Positions 25,381 through 32,687 of a stretch of DNA of 64,000 bases are shown piece by piece (position 1 is the stretch's first letter; each line of letters opens with the position of its first letter). Origin of the DNA: JAPOVO01 sp026708165 (GTDB lineage Bacteria; Chloroflexota; UBA11872; VXNJ01); contig OZ242360.1 in NCBI GenBank assembly GCA_965208775.1, forward strand, positions 1,984,001 to 2,048,000, in the 5' to 3' direction. The position numbers and the translations under genes are program-made. The notes beneath the pieces are model-generated. The model was not told the origin of the DNA. It made no database searches and was given only the letters and a program-made list of their open reading frames with translations.

Positions 25381-26307
25381 ATGGCTACGGCGGAACTAGC
25401 GCCGAAGTCTGCTGTCTCGCGCAGCCGCCGCATGCGGCGGCTGCGCGAGAACGCCACCGGCTACCTTTTCATCGCGCCCTGGATCATCGGGCTGGTGGTC
25501 TTCACCGGCGGCCCGATTTTCGGCGGACTGGCCCTCAGTCTCTTTGACTGGGACACCCTCTCCGCGCCCGAGTTCATCGGATTCGATAATTTCACACGCC
25601 TTCCAACTGACGAGCGGTTCGTACGCTCACTGCATCAGACGGTGTACTTCACGTTTGCGAGCGTGCCCCTCGGTTTGACTATCTCGTTCTTACTTGCGCT
25701 CCTCGTAAACCAGAAGCTCAAGGGCGTAAATTTCTTCCGCACGGCCTACTTCCTGCCGGGCGTGTCGTCGGTCGTGGCGATCGCGCTCATCTGGGGCTGG
25801 CTGTACGACGGCCATACCGGTCTCGTCAACTTCCTCCTCGATCTGATTCCGGGAGTCACCCCGCCTCTCTGGCTCGTGGACACTCGATGGTCCATGCCGG
25901 CGGTCATCATCATGTCCGTCTGGCGCACTATGGGCTTCGACATGATCATCTTCCTGGCCGGACTCCAGGCGATAGCCCCCGAGTACTACGAGTCGGCTCG
26001 AATCGACGGGGCGAACCGCTGGCAGCTTCTGCGGCACATCACGTTGCCGCTGATTTCGTTCACTATCTTCTTCCTGGTGGTGGTTTCCATCATCGGCTCG
26101 TTCAAGGTCTTCGAGCAGACCTTGATACTCACCAACGGCGGACCCGCCTTCTCCACCTACACGCTGGTCTTCTACATATACCGCCATGCGTTCCAGCAGT
26201 TCAATATGGGCTACGCCTCGGCCATGGCCTTTACTCTGTTTGCCATCACCTTCATCGTGACAATGTTCCAGTGGAGAATGCAGCGCCGCTGGGTCCACTA
26301 TGACTGA
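25381..26307 (+). CDS. ABC sugar transporter permease, MalF/UgpA type
   Basis: A 308-residue inner-membrane protein with about six membrane segments. The family-specific FIAPWIIGLVVFTGGPI start is present. The EAA loop that meets the ATPase is EYYESARIDGANRWQLLRHITLPL (about residues 200-223). It should pair with a MalG-type partner, two of which follow. Its last eight bases overlap the next gene, so the two are coupled. No ATP-binding gene occurs in the window; a shared MsmX/UgpC-like ATPase elsewhere is the usual solution for such operons. Confidence 0.93.
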   Translation: MATAELAPKSAVSRSRRMRRLRENATGYLFIAPWIIGLVVFTGGPIFGGLALSLFDWDTLSAPEFIGFDNFTRLPTDERFVRSLHQTVYFTFASVPLGLTISFLLALLVNQKLKGVNFFRTAYFLPGVSSVVAIALIWGWLYDGHTGLVNFLLDLIPGVTPPLWLVDTRWSMPAVIIMSVWRTMGFDMIIFLAGLQAIAPEYYESARIDGANRWQLLRHITLPLISFTIFFLVVVSIIGSFKVFEQTLILTNGGPAFSTYTLVFYIYRHAFQQFNMGYASAMAFTLFAITFIVTMFQWRMQRRWVHYD

Positions 26308-27199
26308 GCAAGTCGGGACGTTCCCCTCTGATGAGCAGGTAGGGCGAAGCCGGATAACCCATGGTTACGTGACCGTCCGGCGCATCATTGGTAAGACCCT
26401 CGCGTACGCGGGGCTGACGGCGGTGCTCACCGTAACGGCGATCCCGTTTCTGTGGATGGCCTTCGGCGCGTTCAAGACCGAGATACAGCTCTTCGAATAC
26501 CCGCCCAACCTGTGGCCCAATCCTTGGACGAATAACTTCCCCCTCCTCTTCCGGGCGATCCCCTTCGGGCACATGTTCTTCAATAGCTGGGAGATCAGCA
26601 TCCTGGCCACGCTCGGCGCGCTGGTCTCCAGCGCCATGGCCGCCTACGCGTTTGCGCGGTTGAAGTTCTGGGGCCGCGACCAGCTGTTCATCATCATGCT
26701 GGCGACGATGATGGTGCCGGCCCAGGTGACCATGGTCCCGGTCTTCATCGTCATGCACAGGCTGGGATGGATCGACACTCACCTGCCATTGATCGTCCCG
26801 AACTGGGTTGGCTGGGCGTTCGGCATCTTCCTGATGCGGCAGTTCTTCCTGCAGATTTCGAGCGAGATGGAGGACGCGGCCAAGATCGACGGAGCCAACG
26901 CGTTCCAGATATTCCTCAGGATCTTCGTGCCGCTATCCAAGCCCGTGCTCGCGACGCTGGCGGTGTTCGCGTTTCTCTACACGTGGAACGACCTGCTGGG
27001 GCCGATCATCTACCTGACGACGCAGGAGAAGATGACGCTCACGGTCGGCATAGCCACGTTCAAGGGATTTCAGTACAACCGGTTCGACCTGTTCATGGCC
27101 GGCGCTCTGATAAGCGTTGTGCCGATCCTCATAATCTTCGTCATAGCGCAGAAGTACTTCGTCAGAGGGATAACGATAAGCGGCGGACTCAAGGGCTAG
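26300..27199 (+). CDS. ABC sugar transporter permease, MalG/UgpE type (copy 1)
   Basis: A 299-residue permease with six predicted membrane segments and the EAA loop SEMEDAAKIDGANAFQIFL. It forms the MalG-type half of the channel with the preceding MalF-type protein, whose stop it overlaps by eight bases. Residues from about 75 to the end match the following gene almost word for word, including long identical DNA tracts. The divergence is mostly in the N-terminal 60 residues and in the short FQYNRFDLFMAGAL segment near the C-terminus. This is a tandem paralogue pair. Confidence 0.93.
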   Translation: MTEQVGTFPSDEQVGRSRITHGYVTVRRIIGKTLAYAGLTAVLTVTAIPFLWMAFGAFKTEIQLFEYPPNLWPNPWTNNFPLLFRAIPFGHMFFNSWEISILATLGALVSSAMAAYAFARLKFWGRDQLFIIMLATMMVPAQVTMVPVFIVMHRLGWIDTHLPLIVPNWVGWAFGIFLMRQFFLQISSEMEDAAKIDGANAFQIFLRIFVPLSKPVLATLAVFAFLYTWNDLLGPIIYLTTQEKMTLTVGIATFKGFQYNRFDLFMAGALISVVPILIIFVIAQKYFVRGITISGGLKG

Positions 27200-27247
27200 A
27201 GGCCAGGCAATGAGCGCTCCCGTCGCCACCGCCGGACAAGTTTCCTC

Positions 27248-28150
27248 ATGACCGACCGGGTCGAGACGTACCCGGCCGGCGAGAGTTTCGGCCGAAGCCG
27301 GATCACCTACGGCTATGTGACATTCCGGAAGATCCTGGGAAAGACCCTTGCGTATGGCGGTCTGTGTGTCGTACTCGCCGTCACGGCCATCCCGTTTCTC
27401 TGGATGGTCTTCGGCTCCTTCAAGACCGAGATACAGCTATTCGAATACCCTCCCAGGCTGTTCCCCGATCCCTGGACGCTCGAAGCCTTTCCGGTGCTGT
27501 TCAAGGCGATCCCCTTCGGGCACATGTTCTTCAATAGCTGGAAGATCAGCATCCTCGGGACGCTCGGCGCGCTGGTCTCCAGCGCCATGGCCGCCTACGC
27601 GTTCGCGCGGTTGAAGTTCTGGGCGCGCGACCAGCTGTTCATCATCATGCTTGCGACGATGATGGTGCCCGCCCAGGTAACCATGATCCCGGTCTTCGTC
27701 ATCATGTTCCGGCTTGGCTGGATCGACACGCATTTGCCCTTGATCGTCCCGAACTGGATGGGCTGGGCGTTCGGCATCTTTCTGATGCGGCAGTTCTTCC
27801 TGCAAATTTCGAGCGAGATGGAGGACGCCGCCAAGATCGACGGGGCGAACGCGATACAGATATTCCTGAGGCTGTTCGTGCCGCTGTCCAAGCCGGTGCT
27901 GGCGACGCTGGCGGTGTTTGCGTTTCTGTTTACGTGGAACGACCTGCTGGGGCCGATCATCTACCTGACGACGCAGGAGAAGATGACGCTCACGGTCGGC
28001 ATAGCCACGTTCAAGGGGTTCAATCGCACCCGCTACGCGCTGCTGATGGCCGGGGCGACAATCAGCGTCATACCGATTCTCGTGATCTTCGTCATAGCCC
28101 AGAAGTACTTCGTCAGAGGGATAACGATAAGCGGCGGTCTAAAGGGCTAG
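27248..28150 (+). CDS. ABC sugar transporter permease, MalG/UgpE type (copy 2, tandem duplicate)
   Basis: A 300-residue near-duplicate of the permease just upstream, with the same six-segment layout and EAA loop SEMEDAAKIDGANAIQIFL. Parts of the C-terminal third are identical at the DNA level to copy 1, pointing to recent duplication or continuing gene conversion. The N-terminus (MTDRVETYPAGESFGRSRITYGYV) and the FNRTRYALLMAGATISV segment have drifted. One possibility is that the two copies serve the two different binding proteins in this locus. No second MalF-type gene is present, so both would compete for the same partner. Confidence 0.92.
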   Translation: MTDRVETYPAGESFGRSRITYGYVTFRKILGKTLAYGGLCVVLAVTAIPFLWMVFGSFKTEIQLFEYPPRLFPDPWTLEAFPVLFKAIPFGHMFFNSWKISILGTLGALVSSAMAAYAFARLKFWARDQLFIIMLATMMVPAQVTMIPVFVIMFRLGWIDTHLPLIVPNWMGWAFGIFLMRQFFLQISSEMEDAAKIDGANAIQIFLRLFVPLSKPVLATLAVFAFLFTWNDLLGPIIYLTTQEKMTLTVGIATFKGFNRTRYALLMAGATISVIPILVIFVIAQKYFVRGITISGGLKG

Positions 28151-28448
28151 GCGGCCCATGTCAATCAGAGCCTTACCGTCATTCCGAGCGAAGTCGAGGA
28201 ATCCTGCGCGGCGGTGCTCGCGCTGATGTCCGAACCAGCCTCGTCTTGGACATCCGTTCCCTCTCCCTCGATGGGAGAGGGATAGGGTGAGGGTGTTCTC
28301 CGGCGAAAAGCCTGCCCTGAGCTTGTCGAAGGGTCACCCCGTACCCCGATACGGGGCCGGAATCCAGAAAAGCCATAGGCTGTGCCTCTCAATCCTTCGA
28401 GTCTAGTTAGAATTGAAACCCGTAAACCAAGCAAAGTGAGGGGCTGAC
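28151..28448. repeat. Cluster of four dispersed repeats after the transport operon
   Basis: This 298-base gap holds CGTCATTCCGAGCGAAGTCG...GGAATC (28177-28203), the CCCTCTCC hairpin with GGTGAGGGTG tail (28259-28294), CCTGCCCTGAGCTTGTCGAA (from 28311) and a TCACCCCGTACC...GGCCGGAATCCAG palindrome (28334-28367). Each family has at least one other member in the window. No coding frame was called. Confidence 0.85.
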
Positions 28449-29204
28449 TTGAAACTATCTGCCGAACAAGTGGCGCAATACGAACGCGATGGATTTCTCC
28501 CCTATGGGCAGCTGCTCACCGAGGACGAAGTCAGCGACCTGCGAAGCCGTTTCGACGAAATCTTCGGGCAGGCGAATTTCGACGACCCTCGCAAGGCCAG
28601 GACCTTTAGGGAACTCAGGACCGACGAGACCGGCGAGGCCAAGGACTCCGTCCAGCAGATCATCAACGTCTACAAGCTCGACCCCGCCTTCGAGGCGCTG
28701 GTCCACGACGAACGCATCCTGGATGTCACCGAATCGCTGATCGGACCGAATATCAAGCTGCTGGCCGATCAGGCCCTGCTCAAGCCCGCCTACCACGGCG
28801 GCGAGCTGCCGTGGCACCAGGACAACGGCTACTTCCAGCTCGACCCGCCCGATTCGGTAACCTGCTGGATCGCGCTGGCCGACGTAACCGAAGAAAACAG
28901 CCCCCTGCGATTCATCCCCGGCAGTCACAAGCTCGGTCTCGTCGAGCATGAATCAGGCTTCCAGGGGACGGTCCTGAGGGAATCCGAGGCCGACGACTCC
29001 CAGGCCGTCACCGTGACCGTGCCCAAGGGCCACGCGAGCTGGCACCACTGTGAGACTTTGCACAACACCAAGCCCAACCGAAGCCCTTACCCGCGCCCGG
29101 CCTTCGCAATTCAGTTCATCTCGTCGGATTGCCGCAGCGTCAGCGGCGACCCGGAAAGAGACAAGCAGCTTCAGGAGCTGATGGTCGTCCGGGGCTCGGG
29201 CTAA
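28449..29204 (+). CDS. Phytanoyl-CoA dioxygenase (PhyH) family protein 1
   Basis: A 251-residue Fe(II)/2-oxoglutarate-dependent oxygenase. The metal-binding HxD is H123-x-D125 (PWHQDNGYF) and the distal histidine is H205 in ETLHNTKPNRS; the RxAF segment (PRPAFAIQFI) binds 2-oxoglutarate. PhyH proteins hydroxylate diverse small molecules and are greatly expanded in marine Chloroflexota, so the substrate cannot be guessed. The start is TTG with GAGGGG a few bases upstream. It stands alone between repeats and a nuclease gene, and a distant relative lies at 31324. Confidence 0.9.
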   Translation: MKLSAEQVAQYERDGFLPYGQLLTEDEVSDLRSRFDEIFGQANFDDPRKARTFRELRTDETGEAKDSVQQIINVYKLDPAFEALVHDERILDVTESLIGPNIKLLADQALLKPAYHGGELPWHQDNGYFQLDPPDSVTCWIALADVTEENSPLRFIPGSHKLGLVEHESGFQGTVLRESEADDSQAVTVTVPKGHASWHHCETLHNTKPNRSPYPRPAFAIQFISSDCRSVSGDPERDKQLQELMVVRGSG

Positions 29205-29257
29205 CAAGTCTTGCAAGTCCGGCTGTTGCCCGCCGCTGCGCCTGCGGATTAGTTCCA

Positions 29258-30430
29258 ATGGCTGGTGAACCGCAGCTATTCCGAATCGACGCCAAGAGCC
29301 GCGCGTCCGAGCGCATCGCGGAGGTCGAATTCTCCAATCTGGGATTTCAGGAGCGGCGCGACATTCAGGAATGGGTAGCCGCCAACCCGGGCATTCTGGG
29401 CGAGGACTTGCTGGTCATAGGCAAAGAGTTCAGCGGCTTCGACCGGACGGACGAGCGGCTGGACCTCCTGGCTGTGGACGCCGACGGCAAGCTGGTCATC
29501 ATCGAACTGAAGCGGGACGACACGGGGGCGGACGCTCACTGGCAGGCCATCAAGTACGCCAGCTATCTCCACCGCGCCAGCGCCGAAGACATTATCCGTA
29601 TGCTTGTCGACTACGAAAAGACATCGGAAGAAGAGGCCGAAGACGAGTTAGTGCAACATCTTGGGGCGGACGACCTGAATGCATTGAACAACGACCAGCG
29701 CATCATTCTGGCTAGCCATAGGTTTGCCCCGGAAGTGACCTCCGCCGCGCTCTGGTTGAACGAGAAAGCCCCGGGTGAAGACCTGATCACCTGTGTCCAG
29801 CTTGTTCCCTACCAGGACGGTCACGATGGTCCACTGTACATACAAGCCCATACCATCATCCCCGTCCCGGGAGCAGACATCTACCGCATCGGTATCGGCG
29901 ATCCTTCAAGCGGATATGGCCCTGCGGTCGGAAGGGGCAGTAAACAGGCCAAGACTTACGCAAAGAATAGATCTGACGAGATATCACACTTCCTCAGGCG
30001 TGTTGCGGACCTTGCTGTAAGCAGCCTGCCTGACGAGGTCAAGCCGAATAGGAGAAGCAGGTGGGCAGGCGCAACCGCATACTTCCGTTACTACCACGTG
30101 TGGTATTCGCAACCGCCGTGGGGCAACTGGGACGTGTTCTATTTCATTAATCTGTATCGCAAAGATGAGGATGACTCACATACATGGCTTGCCGATCTGG
30201 GATTGCGGGGCAGTGAAAGTGTCAAGGTAGAGTCTCGATTCGCTGATTTGCACGTTTACGATGATCAACGGATTGATGGCAAGTGGAACGAACTGGTGGT
30301 ATCGCGTCACGGCAACGCGCTGGACGATGCTTTTGCCGACGAGCTGGCTCAGACTCTCGCCCATTTCATTAGGACCATTACGCCGATAGTCGACGATCTG
30401 GAGGACGAAGACAACGAGGAAGACGCTTGA
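29258..30430 (+). CDS. DUF91/NucS-like PD-(D/E)XK nuclease-domain protein
   Basis: A 390-residue protein whose first 110 residues carry a PD-(D/E)XK nuclease core: D69 (ERLDLLAVD), E83-x-K85 (IIELKRD) and Q96 in the helix following (WQAIKYASYL). This arrangement matches the DUF91/NucS C-terminal nuclease family. A middle stretch rich in Glu (YEKTSEEEAEDELV) and a C-terminal domain of about 200 residues (FLRRVADLAVSSLPDE onward) are not recognised. No methylase or other restriction partner is adjacent. The DNA downstream carries a dispersed palindrome, and the gene sits between unrelated metabolic genes, suggesting insertion. Confidence 0.78.
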   Translation: MAGEPQLFRIDAKSRASERIAEVEFSNLGFQERRDIQEWVAANPGILGEDLLVIGKEFSGFDRTDERLDLLAVDADGKLVIIELKRDDTGADAHWQAIKYASYLHRASAEDIIRMLVDYEKTSEEEAEDELVQHLGADDLNALNNDQRIILASHRFAPEVTSAALWLNEKAPGEDLITCVQLVPYQDGHDGPLYIQAHTIIPVPGADIYRIGIGDPSSGYGPAVGRGSKQAKTYAKNRSDEISHFLRRVADLAVSSLPDEVKPNRRSRWAGATAYFRYYHVWYSQPPWGNWDVFYFINLYRKDEDDSHTWLADLGLRGSESVKVESRFADLHVYDDQRIDGKWNELVVSRHGNALDDAFADELAQTLAHFIRTITPIVDDLEDEDNEEDA

Positions 30431-30456
30431 ACAGTCGATCCGATAGTCTTCCTATT

Positions 30457-30483
30457 CGTCATTCCCGCGAAAGCGGGAATCCA
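30457..30483. repeat. Palindromic dispersed repeat, identical to the glcE-glcF copy
   Basis: A 27-base element, CGTCATTCCCGCGAAAGCGG followed by GAATCCA, identical to that at 18278-18304. The arms TTCCCGC and GCGGGAA form a stable hairpin. This type recurs in many bacterial genomes as a REP/MITE-like sequence. Confidence 0.85.
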
Positions 30484-30509
30484 TTGTTGAATGGAGACAC
30501 TCGCCGAAT

Positions 30510-31247
30510 ATGAGCCTCAAACCTTCATACGATCGCCCCTCCCTCCTCGCCTTGGCCAAGTCCGTCGGCGTCGGGCCGGAGATCGTCGATCTCATTCCCG
30601 ATCCCGAGGAGCTTGTCCCCCACCTGCTGCGTGAGATCCCCGGAGACGCCGGCAGCAAGCTGCGCGCCGAGTGGTACCGACCGTTCTTCGGCGAGCTTGG
30701 CAGCGACATCCGAATCGGTATGGGGGCAACGTTTCTCGGCGCCGGGAACATGAAGATTGGCGACGGCTGCTTTTTCGACGACGGCGTGTTCCTCGACTCC
30801 CGTCGAGGCAAAGGGATCGAGTTTGGCGCGGGAGTCCGGGTCTGCAACGGGGCCTACATCATTCCCCACGAGGCAGAGGGCTACATCAAGATCGGCCACC
30901 ATTCCTACATCGGGGCGAGATCGAAGATCTTTGGCCACGCCGGAGTGGAGCTGGGACATAATGTTCTCTTCTCGCCCGGAGTCACCATCGTTCCCTATCA
31001 GCATGAGTTCAGCGACCCCGACGAGCTGATAATCAACCAGGGCGGTCAGACGGGCCCGGTCATCATCGGCGACGATGTCTATCTCGGTCAGGACGTAATA
31101 GTGCTGCACTCCATGCGAATAGGGTGTGGCTCGATTGTGGGCGCGGGGTCGGTTGTCAACCGTCACGTCGAAGAGTATTCCGTGGCGGCCGGCGTTCCGG
31201 TGCGCCATCTGCGAAAACGGTACGAGAAGCGGAGAACCAATGCTTGA
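30510..31247 (+). CDS. Hexapeptide-repeat (LbH) acyltransferase
   Basis: A 245-residue left-handed beta-helix protein with repeating hexapeptides (IRIGMG, MKIGDG, IKIGHH, VIIGDD, VYLGQD, IVGAGS), as in WbbJ/maltose O-acetyltransferase types. GCGSIVGAGSVVNRHVEE and VAAGVPVRHLRKR are the usual C-terminal signature. Such enzymes acetylate sugars or cell-surface components using acyl-CoA, and the histidine-containing ARSKIFGHAGVELG lies near the active site. The first 60 residues are helical and less typical. It may belong with the following dioxygenase gene (76-base gap), but a common pathway is not evident. Confidence 0.87.
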   Translation: MSLKPSYDRPSLLALAKSVGVGPEIVDLIPDPEELVPHLLREIPGDAGSKLRAEWYRPFFGELGSDIRIGMGATFLGAGNMKIGDGCFFDDGVFLDSRRGKGIEFGAGVRVCNGAYIIPHEAEGYIKIGHHSYIGARSKIFGHAGVELGHNVLFSPGVTIVPYQHEFSDPDELIINQGGQTGPVIIGDDVYLGQDVIVLHSMRIGCGSIVGAGSVVNRHVEEYSVAAGVPVRHLRKRYEKRRTNA

Positions 31248-31323
31248 GTCCGGGACGACCCCCGGCTCTTCCAGGTTCAAAACCTTGCACATCAAGTCCT
31301 GCTGATTCGAAGGAGACTGCACA

Positions 31324-32199
31324 ATGCGCGTGAACATCGGGGTGTCCGAGTTCGAGTTCGGCGGGCCGGACCTGGGTGAGCTTCAGGATTCCAACTCTAT
31401 CCTCGGCGACACGGAGGCGCTGCGAAGGCGGTTTCTGGATGAGGGCCATCTGCTGATTCGCGGACTCCAAAAGCGCGAGACGGTGCTGGAAGCGCGAAGG
31501 GCGTTCCTCGAATATCTCGATGAGCGCGGCTGCCTGATCGAAGGTACGCCCTTGATGGACGGCAAGATCAACTTGGAAAGGGGACCGCGAGGCGGGTATC
31601 GCGGCGACATCCACGATCCGCGCCAGGAGGGCGCCCCGCTCGCCCAGTCGTCCGAGATCGGCGGGCTGGTCGAGTCGCCGGAGGTTATCGGTTTCTTCGA
31701 GCGCTTTCTTGAGGGCGAGGTGCTGGCGTTCCACCACAGATGGATGCGCGCTGCCGGGCAGGGTCGCTCGACCGGTATGCACTTCGACTTCCTTTACATG
31801 GGCAGGGGAACCGAGAGAGTCTGCACGGTTTGGTGCCCGCTCGGAGACACGCCTATCGAGCTCGGCGGGCTGGCACTCTGTCTCGGCAGCGAGAAGTCCG
31901 AGGATATGAGAGGCTCTTACGAGGGCGTCGACGCCGACGTGCATTCCGACCGGATGAAGGAGATTGGAAGCCTTACGCCTTTAGACGCCGCGCGGAAGTA
32001 CGGCGGCAAGTGGCACACGACCAACTATCAGATAGGCGACGTTCTGGTTTTCGGGATGTACATGCTTCACGCCCCGCTGAACAACCAGACCGACCGGTTC
32101 AGATTGAGCACCGATACGCGCTATCAGCTCCAGGACGAGCCTGCCGACCAGCGCTGGGTGACGGAAGGTCACCTGGAGAGGACCTTCATAGGCGGGTAG
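31324..32199 (+). CDS. Phytanoyl-CoA dioxygenase (PhyH) family protein 2
   Basis: A 291-residue Fe(II)/2-oxoglutarate-dependent oxygenase with H153-x-D155 (GMHFDFLY) and distal H249 (YMLHAPLNNQTDRFRLS). The final Arg-containing DRFRLSTDTRYQ fits the 2-oxoglutarate clamp. It shares only the active-site pattern with the PhyH protein at 28449. The ATG has AAGGAG nine bases upstream. Such enzymes act on natural products, lipids or osmolytes; nothing here identifies the substrate. It ends about 270 bases before the SRP RNA gene. Confidence 0.88.
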   Translation: MRVNIGVSEFEFGGPDLGELQDSNSILGDTEALRRRFLDEGHLLIRGLQKRETVLEARRAFLEYLDERGCLIEGTPLMDGKINLERGPRGGYRGDIHDPRQEGAPLAQSSEIGGLVESPEVIGFFERFLEGEVLAFHHRWMRAAGQGRSTGMHFDFLYMGRGTERVCTVWCPLGDTPIELGGLALCLGSEKSEDMRGSYEGVDADVHSDRMKEIGSLTPLDAARKYGGKWHTTNYQIGDVLVFGMYMLHAPLNNQTDRFRLSTDTRYQLQDEPADQRWVTEGHLERTFIGG

Positions 32200-32327
32200 A
32201 CTGCCGCCCGGCACATAGTGAGGCTTTTCGGGGCTCGGGTGTAACGGCCCCTACAAATCGCCGCTCGTCTGATTGAGCGGGAATCGTATGCCCAAGTAAA
32301 CACGGCCCACCGCGACCTTGACTTCCG

Positions 32328-32357
32328 TTGACGTACGTTCGACCGCGCAGATAGCAT
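32328..32357 (+). promoter_or_regulatory. Candidate sigma-70-type promoter upstream of SRP RNA
   Basis: TTGACG and TAGCAT separated by 18 bases. The predicted start would lie near 32364, about 100 bases before the mature RNA, so a processed leader would be needed. This is a moderate match only. Confidence 0.4.
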
Positions 32358-32465
32358 CAGAAGTGGCCGTGCTAGACGGGGAGCCAGCGGTGCCCTGCAC
32401 CCGCAATCCGCTTAGCGGGGTCGAATTCCTGCCCGAGGCCGCTTGGTTGTCGATTCTGCTCGTTT

Positions 32466-32588
32466 GGGACGGTGCTGAGAGTCGGGACCCGTGCGACAGG
32501 GCCCCTCGAACCCCGTCAGGTCCGGAAGGAAGCAGCGGTAAGAGGTAAGCTCTGGGCGCCGCGGACTACCCTGGCTGGAGCCGCGCCC
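32466..32588 (+). ncRNA. ffs: Signal recognition particle RNA (small bacterial type)
   Basis: The 4.5S-like RNA that, with Ffh, targets membrane proteins. The diagnostic apical sequence GGTCCGGAAGGAAGCAGC lies at 32519-32536 and includes the GGAA tetraloop and both asymmetric-loop strands bound by Ffh. Flanking CCTC and GAGG close the helix, and outer arms beginning GGGACGG and ending CGCGCCC can pair over much of their length, giving about 123 nt. The ends are estimated from pairing. Position directly upstream of dnaX is the common bacterial arrangement. Confidence 0.93.
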
Positions 32589-32687
32589 GGCGAGTAAGGC
32601 GGGGGCCGGCGTTCGAAGGCAGGTGCACGGCCACCCTCAAAATACGACACGTTCCGGTCATGGTGACCCTCTTTTTGTGAAGTCTCG

